From Hydrogenophaga taeniospiralis (lineage in GTDB: Bacteria > Pseudomonadota > Gammaproteobacteria > Burkholderiales > Burkholderiaceae_C): a DNA stretch of 64,000 nucleotides. The notes below the pieces were generated by a model, which ran no database searches, was not told the origin of the DNA, and saw only the letters and a list, made by a program, of their open reading frames with translations. Shown one piece after another: positions 1 through 8,016 of the stretch. The stretch spans positions 3,076,501 to 3,140,500 of the forward strand of contig NZ_JAHBAG010000001.1 of NCBI RefSeq assembly GCF_020510445.1. The letters are read 5' to 3'. The translations under genes were made by a program, and so were the position numbers. Each line of letters opens with the position of its first letter. The first letter of the stretch is position 1.

Positions 1-62
1 AACTGCGGTTTGATTCACCGGTTTGATTTATCCAGGCCCCACAGGCCCTCGCACAGAGAGAC

Positions 63-2510
63 ATGAAGGTGCACTCCCCATTGTTGCAGCAGTGTTTTGC
101 TGAAGTGCTCGCAGAAGCGCCCAAACTGGTGGGACGCTGCGTGGATGCTGCTGTGATTGGGCTGCAGGAGGCCGAGAAACAGGGGCGCGAGGTCGCGCAG
201 CGCGACCGCCTGGCCACCGCCTGGTGGCACCTGCAGCAACTCAAACCCCTCTGGGTGAGAACCTACCCCGAAGCCTTGCGCAAGGCGCTTCAGGGCGAGG
301 ACTTCGATGCCTCGCTCTCGCGGCCCATGCCGCTGTCGGAGTCGACCTATCTCTCGCTCGTTGAAGACGAGGCGGTCACCGAGTCGATGGAATCCACCCG
401 CCTGGTACAGTCCGTGCAGCCCCTGGTGGAGCAGGAGCTGTCGGTGCTGGATGCCCTGATGAGCTCGCTGCTCGGGCTGGACCAGATCCGCGCCGAGATG
501 AACCCGCTGCGCCCCGAAGTCTTCGTGCGTGTGCTGCGCGACGTGTTCAGCGCAAACGAGACCGACGTTGACATCCGCACCCTGTGGCTGCGGCACTGTG
601 GCCGGCCGTTGGGCGGCGAGCTCAAGACCCTCTATGGGCGCCTGGTCCAGCTGCTGCAGCGCGCCCAGGTGCGCGAGGCGGGCTACCGCGTCCGGTTGAC
701 CGCGCAGAGCCCGTCAGGCCGGACCGGGGGAACCACGGCGCCGGGCGCTCTGCGGGGGGCCGATGGCCGTGGCGTGCCCGACACCGGTTTCGATGCACTG
801 CCCGAAGACGGTTCGGGCCATGGCCTGCCGTCCATGCCGCAGCTCGGGCGCATCCGGCCCCGTTTCGAAACGCAGCTGTACCAGGACTTCTTCCAGCGGG
901 AAGACAGCCGCTACGAACAACCGCTGGAGCCGTCTTATTACCGGCAGGTGAACCGCGAGATCGCGGCCATGGAGCAGGCCGCTGTCGATGATCACGTCGA
1001 CGAATCCAGGGTGCAGGAGAACCGCACCCAGTACCGCGACCTGCCCGTGGTGGACCGGCCCGCGCGCGAAGTCGACATCTCGACCCAGCTCAGCCAGCGC
1101 GACTGGGGCGACTACGCCACCGCCCATCAGCGCTCGCGCGTGCTCATGGAGCTCAAGCAGAAGGCCCGGCGCGTGGCGCAGGCGGTCGGTCTGGATGTGG
1201 TGCGCACGCTGGTCAACCAGGTGGCCCAGGACCCGCAGTTGTTGGCGCCGGTGCGCGAAGCGGTGGTGGCGCTGGAGCCGGCGCTGCTGCGCATGGCCAT
1301 GGCCAACCCGCGTTTTTTCCGGGAAGACGTCCACCCGGCGCGCCGCCTGGTCGAGAGCGTGGCGCAGCGCAGCTTCAAATACAACGACGAATTTGCCAGC
1401 GAGTTCGAGAGCTTCTTCCTGCCGGTGCAGCAGGCGTTCAACGGGCTCAATGCCTCGAAGACCGAAGATCCGGAGGTTTTCGCAGGCGTCCTGGCCGGTC
1501 TTCAGCAGCGCTGGGACGAGCAGGACCAGGAGGCGCTCAAGCAGCAGGACGATGGCCTGCAGCACATCCGCCACGCCGAAGAGCGCCAGGCCCTGGCCGA
1601 TCAGGTGGCCTGGGAGCTGAGCCAGCGGCCGGACGTGGACCACGCACCTGGCGTGATTCTCGACTTTCTCTATGGCCCCTGGGCGCTGGTGATCGCCTCT
1701 GCCCAACTGGCCGACCGGGAGGGCAAGACCGACCCGGGGGGCTACCGAAAGGCTGTCTCCAACCTGCTGTGGAGCGTGCGCAAGGAAGTGACGCTCAAGC
1801 GCCCGGCCCAGCTGTTCCAGATCATCCCCAGTCTGTTGAACACGCTGCATTCGGGCCTGGACATGCTGGGCAAGACCCGCGAAGAAACCAAGCCCTTCTT
1901 CGACGCCCTGATGCGCCTGCACGAGCCCGTGTTGAGCCTGCGGCGCGCGTGCATCCGCGGTGACGCCAGTGCTTCCGCGCCGGCGCCGCTGGAAATCTCG
2001 ACGGGCTCGATGTCGATGGAGCTGGACGAAACCTTGCCGGCCACACCCGAGCAACGCAAGCCCCGACAGAACGCCCAGCCCTGGCTGGGCCGGCACGAGA
2101 TCGAAGCGGCGGGCTTCGCGGACACCGTGCCCACGGATTTCGCCGAACTGCACGAGCTTGAGCCCAGCAAGGCCAGCGCGCCCGACGCCAGCGGCGCCGA
2201 GCCGGACCAAGAGGACGATCACGAGATCAACGCCGCGGCGGTGCTGGCCGGCCTGCGCGAGGGCGATTGGGTCGATCTGTTCTCGCGGCGTGAGTGGCTG
2301 CGTGCCCAGTTGATCTGGGCCAGCAGCCGGGGAACGCTGTTCATGTTCGTGAGCCGTGGCGGGTGCCCGCACTCCATGACCAAGCGCAGTTGCGAACGCC
2401 TGATCGCCGGCCGCCTGCTGCGGCCCATCGACTCCCGGGGCGTGGTGCACAAAGCCATCAAGACCCTGGCCGAGCAGCAGACCCGTTCGGAAGAACCGGT
2501 CTCGGCCTGA
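63..2510 (+). CDS. DUF1631 family protein
   Basis: The 815-residue protein resembles the DUF1631 family, large cytoplasmic proteins of unknown function found mainly in beta- and gammaproteobacteria. It has the family's helical N-terminus (LLQQCFAEVLAEAP), a charged middle with acidic linkers, and a C-terminal region (GDWVDLFSRREWLRAQLIWAS, then TLFMFVSRGG) that looks like a small PilZ-like beta domain with an arginine/serine motif. PilZ similarity would suggest cyclic-di-GMP or surface regulation, but that is inference. No signal peptide or membrane segment is visible. The start is the first ATG after AGAGAGAC; the 62 bases upstream show no gene. It stands alone and converges on the AraC gene with 23 bases between. 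Confidence 0.85.
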   Translation: MKVHSPLLQQCFAEVLAEAPKLVGRCVDAAVIGLQEAEKQGREVAQRDRLATAWWHLQQLKPLWVRTYPEALRKALQGEDFDASLSRPMPLSESTYLSLVEDEAVTESMESTRLVQSVQPLVEQELSVLDALMSSLLGLDQIRAEMNPLRPEVFVRVLRDVFSANETDVDIRTLWLRHCGRPLGGELKTLYGRLVQLLQRAQVREAGYRVRLTAQSPSGRTGGTTAPGALRGADGRGVPDTGFDALPEDGSGHGLPSMPQLGRIRPRFETQLYQDFFQREDSRYEQPLEPSYYRQVNREIAAMEQAAVDDHVDESRVQENRTQYRDLPVVDRPAREVDISTQLSQRDWGDYATAHQRSRVLMELKQKARRVAQAVGLDVVRTLVNQVAQDPQLLAPVREAVVALEPALLRMAMANPRFFREDVHPARRLVESVAQRSFKYNDEFASEFESFFLPVQQAFNGLNASKTEDPEVFAGVLAGLQQRWDEQDQEALKQQDDGLQHIRHAEERQALADQVAWELSQRPDVDHAPGVILDFLYGPWALVIASAQLADREGKTDPGGYRKAVSNLLWSVRKEVTLKRPAQLFQIIPSLLNTLHSGLDMLGKTREETKPFFDALMRLHEPVLSLRRACIRGDASASAPAPLEISTGSMSMELDETLPATPEQRKPRQNAQPWLGRHEIEAAGFADTVPTDFAELHELEPSKASAPDASGAEPDQEDDHEINAAAVLAGLREGDWVDLFSRREWLRAQLIWASSRGTLFMFVSRGGCPHSMTKRSCERLIAGRLLRPIDSRGVVHKAIKTLAEQQTRSEEPVSA

Positions 2511-2533
2511 GAGGCTGGGACCACCCGCACGTT

Positions 2534-3382
2534 TCAGGATTCTCCGCGCATCGAACGCGTGGGAGACTGGCCCATGGCCGCCTTGAACATGGCGGTGAAC
2601 GCGCTGTCGCTGGCATAGCCACTGGCCGCGGCCACCTGACCCACCGGCATGCCCCGCGCCAGCATAGGCAGTGCATGGGCCAACACCACCTGCTGGCGCC
2701 AGCGCTGGAACCCCATGCCCAGCTCCTCGCGAAACCGACGCGCCAGCGTGCGTTCGCTCGCCCCGCTGTGGGCCGCCCAGGCCGACAGCGTGGCGTGCTG
2801 CGCCGGTGCGTTCAGCACCGCTTCGCACAGCGCGCGCAGGCGGCGGTCGCCGTGCAGCGGGTCGGGCATCGGCACGCCCAGCGGTTGCGTGGGCGCATGC
2901 GCCATCTCGGCCAGCACCAGCGTGGCCAGGGCCTGCTGGCGGGCGGTGTGTCGGGCGTGCTGCGGCTGGTCCATGCCGAGCACCAGTTCGCGCAGCAACG
3001 GCGAAACCACCAGCACGCGCGAGCGGTTCCAGCCGTCGGGCACCGCCGAGGCGTCGATGTACAGCGTGTGCAACTGCGAGGCTTCGAGCATGGTGACCGC
3101 GTGCCGCGCGCCCGGTGGAATCCACACCGCACGGGACGGCGGCACGATGGCGGTGGTTTCGCAGGCGAGGGTCTCGCCGGTTTCCCCGGGGGGCGCCGAC
3201 ACCGTGACCTGCAGCAGCCCGCTGGCGCAGTAGGCCAGCTGCCCCCAGGGGTGGTGGTGCGGTTCGAACTGCGTGTCGTGGCCCATGGCACGGGCGCGGC
3301 AGCGCACCGGTTGTGCGGGCGAGGGCGCGTAGGGGTCGGTATCGCCGACGGGCACGGCCTGGCGGGGGCGACGGGGTCTCAT
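2534..3382 (-). CDS. AraC family transcriptional regulator
   Basis: The 282-residue protein has an N-terminal cupin-like sensor region (HHHPWGQLAYCASGLLQV, then IPPGARHAV, about residues 35-100) and a C-terminal double helix-turn-helix of AraC type (about 190-275: TLSAWAAHSGASERTLARRF, then GQVAAASGYASDSAFTAMFK). This is the layout of cupin-AraC regulators that often control an adjacent efflux or uptake gene. The frame opens further upstream, but ATG 3382 is preferred because a longer start would run across the short divergent promoter region. It diverges from the MFS permease gene and probably regulates it; the ligand is unknown. Confidence 0.85.
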   Translation of the reverse strand: MRPRRPRQAVPVGDTDPYAPSPAQPVRCRARAMGHDTQFEPHHHPWGQLAYCASGLLQVTVSAPPGETGETLACETTAIVPPSRAVWIPPGARHAVTMLEASQLHTLYIDASAVPDGWNRSRVLVVSPLLRELVLGMDQPQHARHTARQQALATLVLAEMAHAPTQPLGVPMPDPLHGDRRLRALCEAVLNAPAQHATLSAWAAHSGASERTLARRFREELGMGFQRWRQQVVLAHALPMLARGMPVGQVAAASGYASDSAFTAMFKAAMGQSPTRSMRGES

Positions 3383-3471
3383 GGGCGGAGCAGGGTGGTT
3401 TGGCTGGAATTCGACAGGACTTGTCTTTTTATCGCAAAACACCGTCAAACACCAACCGTACGATTGGCCGC
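3383..3471. promoter_or_regulatory. Divergent AraC/MFS intergenic region with a 10-bp-spaced direct repeat
   Basis: This 89-base region separates two divergent start codons. It contains AAACACC twice, at 3437-3443 and 3447-3453, exactly one helical turn apart. This is the geometry AraC-type proteins often recognise, so it is a candidate operator for the adjacent regulator. No strong sigma-70 promoter could be fixed by eye. Confidence 0.35.
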
Positions 3472-4734
3472 ATGAACACAGCCACCCTCGGCGCCGCAGC
3501 GCCCACCAACCCCGTTCCCCTGAAGCAGGACGCCAGCGTCATCGGCCTGGTGGGCCTGGCGCACGCCACCTCGCACTTTTCGCATCTGCTGCTCGCACCG
3601 CTGTTCCCGGTCTTCATGCGCGACTTCGGCCTGAGCTACTCGGACGTCGGCCTGCTCATGAGCATCTTCTTCGTCATCTCGGGTTCGGGCCAGGCCGTGG
3701 CCGGCTTCGTGGTGGACCGTTTCGGCGCGCGACCGGTGCTGTTCGCGGCCATCAGCTGCTTTCTGCTGGCCGCGCTGGCGGCTTCGCAAGTCACCGGCTA
3801 TGGGGGGCTGGTCCTGGTGGCCGTGCTCGCCGGGCTGGGCAATGCGCCGTTCCATCCGGCCGATTTCACCATCCTGAACCAGCGGGTCTCGGCGCCCCGG
3901 CTGGGGCACGCGTTCAGCACGCACGGCCTCACCGGCAACCTGGGCTGGGCGCTGGCGCCGGCCTTCCTGGTGGGCATCACGGCGCTGGCCGACTGGCGTG
4001 TGGCCTATTACTGCGCGGCGCTGCTGTACGCGACGGTGCTCGCGTTGCTGTTCTGGCAACGCGACAAGCTGCTGACCGAGGTGGTGGTGCGCCACCCCGA
4101 CGCGCCCAAGGGCGCCGATCTGGCTTACCTGAAACTCCCGGTGGTCTGGTGGTGCTTCTCGTTCTTCCTGCTCTCGACCATGACGCTGGCCGTGGTGCAG
4201 AGCTTCGCGCCATCGATCCTCAAGAACCTGCACGGCGTGAGCGTCGAAGCCGCCACGCTCACCATCAGCGCCTACATGCTGTGCGGCGCCTTCGGCATGC
4301 TGGTGGGTGGCTTTGTGGCCGCGTACGGGAGCAGCCACCGCCTGTCGAGCGACCGTGTGGTGGCGCTGTCCATGTCCGGCGGCGCGTTGCTGTTGCTGGT
4401 CTGCGCCACCGGCTGGCTGGGCGCGGCGGGCACCATGGTCGCCCTGGCCGCCACCGGTTTTGCGGTGGGGGTGGGTGGCCCCAGCCGCGACATGATGATC
4501 AAGAAGGCCACACCGAAAGGCGCGACCGGCCGGGTCTATGGCACGGTGTATTCGGGCCTGGACGTGGGCTTCGCCATCTCGCCCGTGGTGTTCGGTGGAT
4601 TCATGGACCGCGGCTGGTACGCGCTGACGCTGGCGGGCGCGGCGGTGGTGCTGTTCATCTCGGTCTACGCCGCGCTGGGGGTGGGCCGCCGCACCGGCCC
4701 ACAGGGCTCCGGCGCGGCACAATCGGCGGCATGA
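3472..4734 (+). CDS. MFS transporter, fosmidomycin-resistance-like
   Basis: The 420-residue protein has about twelve hydrophobic segments and a typical major facilitator loop after TM2 (VDRFGARPVLF). The opening (VIGLVGLAHATSHFSHLLLAPLFPVFM) resembles the Fsr/CynX-type drug and anion exporters. ATG 3472 is chosen because it follows the divergent promoter gap and starts 25 residues before TM1; the open frame extends upstream without coding signal. Its stop overlaps the next start (ATGA at 4731-4734), so permease and ThDP enzyme are translationally coupled. The permease may carry the substrate or product of that enzyme; the compound cannot be read from sequence. Confidence 0.85.
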   Translation: MNTATLGAAAPTNPVPLKQDASVIGLVGLAHATSHFSHLLLAPLFPVFMRDFGLSYSDVGLLMSIFFVISGSGQAVAGFVVDRFGARPVLFAAISCFLLAALAASQVTGYGGLVLVAVLAGLGNAPFHPADFTILNQRVSAPRLGHAFSTHGLTGNLGWALAPAFLVGITALADWRVAYYCAALLYATVLALLFWQRDKLLTEVVVRHPDAPKGADLAYLKLPVVWWCFSFFLLSTMTLAVVQSFAPSILKNLHGVSVEAATLTISAYMLCGAFGMLVGGFVAAYGSSHRLSSDRVVALSMSGGALLLLVCATGWLGAAGTMVALAATGFAVGVGGPSRDMMIKKATPKGATGRVYGTVYSGLDVGFAISPVVFGGFMDRGWYALTLAGAAVVLFISVYAALGVGRRTGPQGSGAAQSAA

Positions 4735-6440
4735 CACAAAAAATCGCTGGCCACCTGCTCGTTGAATGCCTGATCGCCCAGGGCGTGACCCACGCCTTTG
4801 GCGTGCCCGGGGAAAGTTACCTCGCCGTGCTGGACGGCTTTCACGCCCACGCCGACCGCATCCGTTTCGTGACCAACCGGCAAGAGGGCGGGGCCGCCTT
4901 CATGGCCGAAGCCCAGGGCAAACTCACCGGGCGCCCGGGCGTGTGTTTCGTGACGCGCGGGCCGGGTGCGACCAACGCCTCCATCGGCCTGCACACGGCC
5001 TTTCAGGACTCCACGCCCATGGTGCTGTTCGTGGGCGATGTGGCCAGCGATGCACGCGACCGCGAAGCCTTCCAGGAGGTGGATTACCTGAGCTTTTTCG
5101 GCCCCAGCACCAAAGGCATGGCCAAGCGCGTGGAGCGCATCGACGATCCACGACGCATCCCCGAGTACGTGGCGCGTGCCTTCGCCACCACCATGAACGG
5201 CCGACCCGGCCCGGTGGTGCTGGTGCTGCCCGAAGACATGCTGACCCAAACCGTGGACGCCGAACCCTTGCCACGCGTGGAGCCGGTGCAGGCCTGGAGC
5301 GACCCGGGCGCTCTGCGCACCCTGCGCGAACTGCTGCTGCAGGCCAAAGCCCCGCTGGTGATCGCCGGTGGCGGTGGCTGGACGCCGCAGGCCGCCGCCG
5401 CCTTGCAACGCTTCGCCGAAAACTGGCAACTGCCGGTGGCCAACGCCTTTCGCTTCCAGGACTGTTTCGACAACCACCACCCCAACTACGCGGGCGACGT
5501 GGGGCTGGGCATCAACCCGGCGCTGGCCGCGCGCGTGCGCGAGAGCGATCTGCTGATCGCCATCGGCCCGCGTCTGGGTGAAGCCACCACCGGCGGCTAT
5601 GCGCTGATCGAAGCGCCGGTGCCGAAACAGAAGCTGGTGCACATCCACGCCAGCGCCGAAGAGTTGAACCGCGTCTACCAGGCCACGCTCGCCATCAACG
5701 CCAGCATGAACGCCGCCGCGCGCAGCCTGGAGGTCTTGACCGCGCCCCCGGGATTGGCCTGGGGCCAGTGGACCCAGGCCTGCCACGCCGATTACCTCGC
5801 CAACATCGACCCGGCCAACGGCGGCACCGTGCTGCCCGGCAGCATCGACATGCCGGCCCTCATCGCCACGCTGCAGCGGCACCTGCCGGCCGACGCCGTG
5901 CTAACCAACGGTGCGGGCAACTTCGCGTCGTGGCTGCACCGCTTCTACCGCTACCATGGCCTGGCCAAAGGCCACAAGACCCAGCTCGCGCCCACCAATG
6001 GCGCCATGGGCTACGGCGTGCCCGCCGGCATCGGTGCGGCCATCCTCAGCGGGCGCACCGCCTTCACCATCGCGGGCGATGGCGACTTCCTCATGAACGG
6101 TCAGGAGCTGGCCACCGCCGTGCAGCACGGCGCCAAGAGCATTGTGCTGCTGCTCAACAACGGCACCTACGGCACCATTCGCATGCACCAGGAGCGCGAG
6201 TACCCGGCCCACGTGAGCGGGTCGGACCTGCGCAACCCCGACTTCTGTGCGCTCGCCCGTGCCTATGGCTATGCGGCCGAGCACATCACCCACACGGCCG
6301 AGTTCGAGCCCGCGCTGCTGCGGGCCCTGGCCGCGCCCACGGGGACGGTGATCGAGGTGGCGCTTGATCCCGAAGTGATCACCACCCGGGGCACGCTCTC
6401 GGCGATCCGCCAGTCCGCCCAGACATCCCGCCCGGCCTGA
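4731..6440 (+). CDS. Thiamine pyrophosphate-dependent enzyme, acetolactate synthase-like
   Basis: The 569-residue protein has the three-domain layout of the acetolactate synthase / benzoylformate decarboxylase superfamily. The N-terminal Pyr domain (AFGVPGESYLAVLDG) carries the catalytic glutamate in RQEGGAAFMAEA near residue 50, a central domain follows, and the C-terminal PP domain has the ThDP motif GDGDFLMN leading to LLNNGTYGTIR. It is a full-length enzyme, coupled to the MFS gene by ATGA. The exact reaction (2-keto acid decarboxylation, acetolactate or sulfoacetaldehyde chemistry) cannot be settled. No small acetolactate-synthase subunit is nearby, which argues against a biosynthetic IlvB. 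Confidence 0.85.
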   Translation: MTQKIAGHLLVECLIAQGVTHAFGVPGESYLAVLDGFHAHADRIRFVTNRQEGGAAFMAEAQGKLTGRPGVCFVTRGPGATNASIGLHTAFQDSTPMVLFVGDVASDARDREAFQEVDYLSFFGPSTKGMAKRVERIDDPRRIPEYVARAFATTMNGRPGPVVLVLPEDMLTQTVDAEPLPRVEPVQAWSDPGALRTLRELLLQAKAPLVIAGGGGWTPQAAAALQRFAENWQLPVANAFRFQDCFDNHHPNYAGDVGLGINPALAARVRESDLLIAIGPRLGEATTGGYALIEAPVPKQKLVHIHASAEELNRVYQATLAINASMNAAARSLEVLTAPPGLAWGQWTQACHADYLANIDPANGGTVLPGSIDMPALIATLQRHLPADAVLTNGAGNFASWLHRFYRYHGLAKGHKTQLAPTNGAMGYGVPAGIGAAILSGRTAFTIAGDGDFLMNGQELATAVQHGAKSIVLLLNNGTYGTIRMHQEREYPAHVSGSDLRNPDFCALARAYGYAAEHITHTAEFEPALLRALAAPTGTVIEVALDPEVITTRGTLSAIRQSAQTSRPA

Positions 6441-6558
6441 GGCGGGGCGGCGCTGTTACAAGGCGTGAATAAGTCACACAAAACAAGGCAACTGGCCGCT
6501 CGTGTTGCTTGGCCCGCGTTCGTAAGCTTCCTCCATCGACACGACGGAGGAAACCCAA

Positions 6559-7254
6559 ATGTGGCAAGCCAACGAACAACTCTCGAACCGTGGTTTTTTT
6601 CAGACGATAGCGCCCGTGGCGCGGGACGATCTGGCGCAGTCGCTGCTGCTGCGCGTGCTTGACGAGGTGGACTATGGTCTGCTGGTGATCGACGGGTCCG
6701 GCCGCATCCGCCACGCCAACCACCTGGCCCGCCACGAGATGGCCAGCGGGCGGGCCATCATGACGCACGGCAACGTCCTGCTGGGCCGCACGACCGAGTT
6801 CACCGCGCAGATCCAGCAGGCCATCGAACAGGCTCTGCGGGGGCAGCGCCGGCTGGTCTCGCTCAACCTGGGAGGGAGGGACTTTTCCATCGCGTTCGTG
6901 CCCCTGAGTCACCCGCTGGAGACCGACGCGCCGTGTGTGCTGGTGTCGCTCTCGCGCCAGGGTGCCTGCGAAAACCTGGCCGTGCGCATGTACGCCCGCT
7001 CGCAAAACCTGAGCCCGAGCGAAGAGTCGGTGCTCTTGGGGCTGTGCCGGGGCCTGTCCATCCCCGACATCGCGCGCCAGCACGGGGTGGCGCAGTCCAC
7101 GGTGCGCAGCCAGATCAAGGCCCTGCGCGAGAAAACGGGCTGTGGCAGCATCCGCGAGCTGTTGCAGCTCGTCAACAGCCTGCCCGCGGTCGTGCCCGCC
7201 TTGCGCATCGTCTCGCCCATGCCTCACAATGCCACGGAGTACGCACAACCATGA
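6559..7254 (+). CDS. PAS-LuxR type transcriptional regulator
   Basis: The 231-residue protein has an N-terminal PAS-like sensor (YGLLVIDGSGRIRHANHLAR, about residues 38-60, to roughly 145) and a C-terminal LuxR helix-turn-helix (LSPSEESVLLGLCRGLS, then IPDIARQHGVAQSTVRSQIK, about 160-215). No receiver domain or membrane segment is present, so it is probably a one-component cytoplasmic sensor. The start follows GGAGGAAACCCAA, a strong ribosome-binding site. The 118 bases between the ThDP gene and this one probably hold its promoter. The Crp/Fnr gene follows after six bases, so the two regulators look co-expressed. Confidence 0.87.
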   Translation: MWQANEQLSNRGFFQTIAPVARDDLAQSLLLRVLDEVDYGLLVIDGSGRIRHANHLARHEMASGRAIMTHGNVLLGRTTEFTAQIQQAIEQALRGQRRLVSLNLGGRDFSIAFVPLSHPLETDAPCVLVSLSRQGACENLAVRMYARSQNLSPSEESVLLGLCRGLSIPDIARQHGVAQSTVRSQIKALREKTGCGSIRELLQLVNSLPAVVPALRIVSPMPHNATEYAQP

Positions 7255-7260
7255 CCCCGG

Positions 7261-7911
7261 ATGCCCGCCTCCGCCGCCCAACCTGCTCACACCCCACCCA
7301 GCACCCACGTTGAAGCGCTGGCGGCGCTCGGCGTGCAGCGCCGTTACCGGCGCGGCGCCCTGTTGATCCAGGAAGGCGACACCGGCGACACCCTCTACAT
7401 CGTTCTGCAAGGCCGCCTGCGGGCCTTTCTGGCCGACGCCGGCGGCAAGGAACTCACGCTGGGCACCTACGGCCCTCTGGAGTACGTGGGCGAGATGTCG
7501 CTCGACGGCGGGCCCCGTTCGGCCAACGTCGAAGCCATGGAAGCGAGCACCTGTTCGGTGGTCTCGCGCGCCACACTGCTGGACTACATCGCCGTCCACC
7601 CCGAATTCGCCCTCGAACTCATGTCCCGGCTGATCCGTCGCGCCCGCCTGGCCACCGAGAGCGCACGCAGCGTGGCCCTGATCGACGTCTATGGCCGCCT
7701 GGCGCGCCTGCTGGGCGAGCTGGCCCGCGAGCCCGATGAACATGGTGAGCGCCCCCTGAAAGAGCGCCTGACCCACCAGCAGATGGCCCAGTACCTGGCC
7801 TGTTCGCGCGAGATGGTCAGCCGCCTGCTCAAAGACCTGGAGATCGGCGGCTACATCGCCGTCCGCGAGCGCTGGATCTGGCTGCTCAAGCCGCTACCGG
7901 CGCGCTGGTAG
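7261..7911 (+). CDS. Crp/Fnr family transcriptional regulator
   Basis: The 216-residue protein has a cyclic-nucleotide-binding-like beta barrel (LIQEGDTGDTLYIVLQGRLRAF, then YVGEMSLDGGPRSANV, about residues 30-115), a long dimer helix, and a C-terminal winged helix (LTHQQMAQYLACSREMVSRLL, about 165-190). The GEMSL...PRSA stretch keeps the Glu and Arg/Ser that bind cAMP in true Crp, so cyclic nucleotide sensing is plausible. There is no N-terminal cysteine cluster as in Fnr. A predicted class III nucleotide cyclase lies about 5 kb away (11139-12974); a functional link is only a guess. The gene converges on the subtilase gene with 105 bases between and no obvious terminator. Confidence 0.88.
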   Translation: MPASAAQPAHTPPSTHVEALAALGVQRRYRRGALLIQEGDTGDTLYIVLQGRLRAFLADAGGKELTLGTYGPLEYVGEMSLDGGPRSANVEAMEASTCSVVSRATLLDYIAVHPEFALELMSRLIRRARLATESARSVALIDVYGRLARLLGELAREPDEHGERPLKERLTHQQMAQYLACSREMVSRLLKDLEIGGYIAVRERWIWLLKPLPARW

Positions 7912-8016
7912 ACGCTCCCCAGGGGGCAACACCAGCGGCCCGGCAAACCGGTTCCACGGTGTTCCCGGGTGGCCTTTGTTGTATCGGGTGGGGTTCGCAC
8001 ACCGGTGATCGGGGAC

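Noticed and set aside
714..3125. 803-codon open frame on the minus strand
   Set aside because: It is antisense to the DUF1631 and overlaps the AraC gene in another frame; the translation is rich in Arg, Ala, Gly and His with no family pattern, as expected from GC-rich antisense reading.
7912..8016. Terminator between the Crp/Fnr and protease genes
   Set aside because: Short GC stems exist (around CCGGCAAACCGG), but none is followed by a T-run on either strand.
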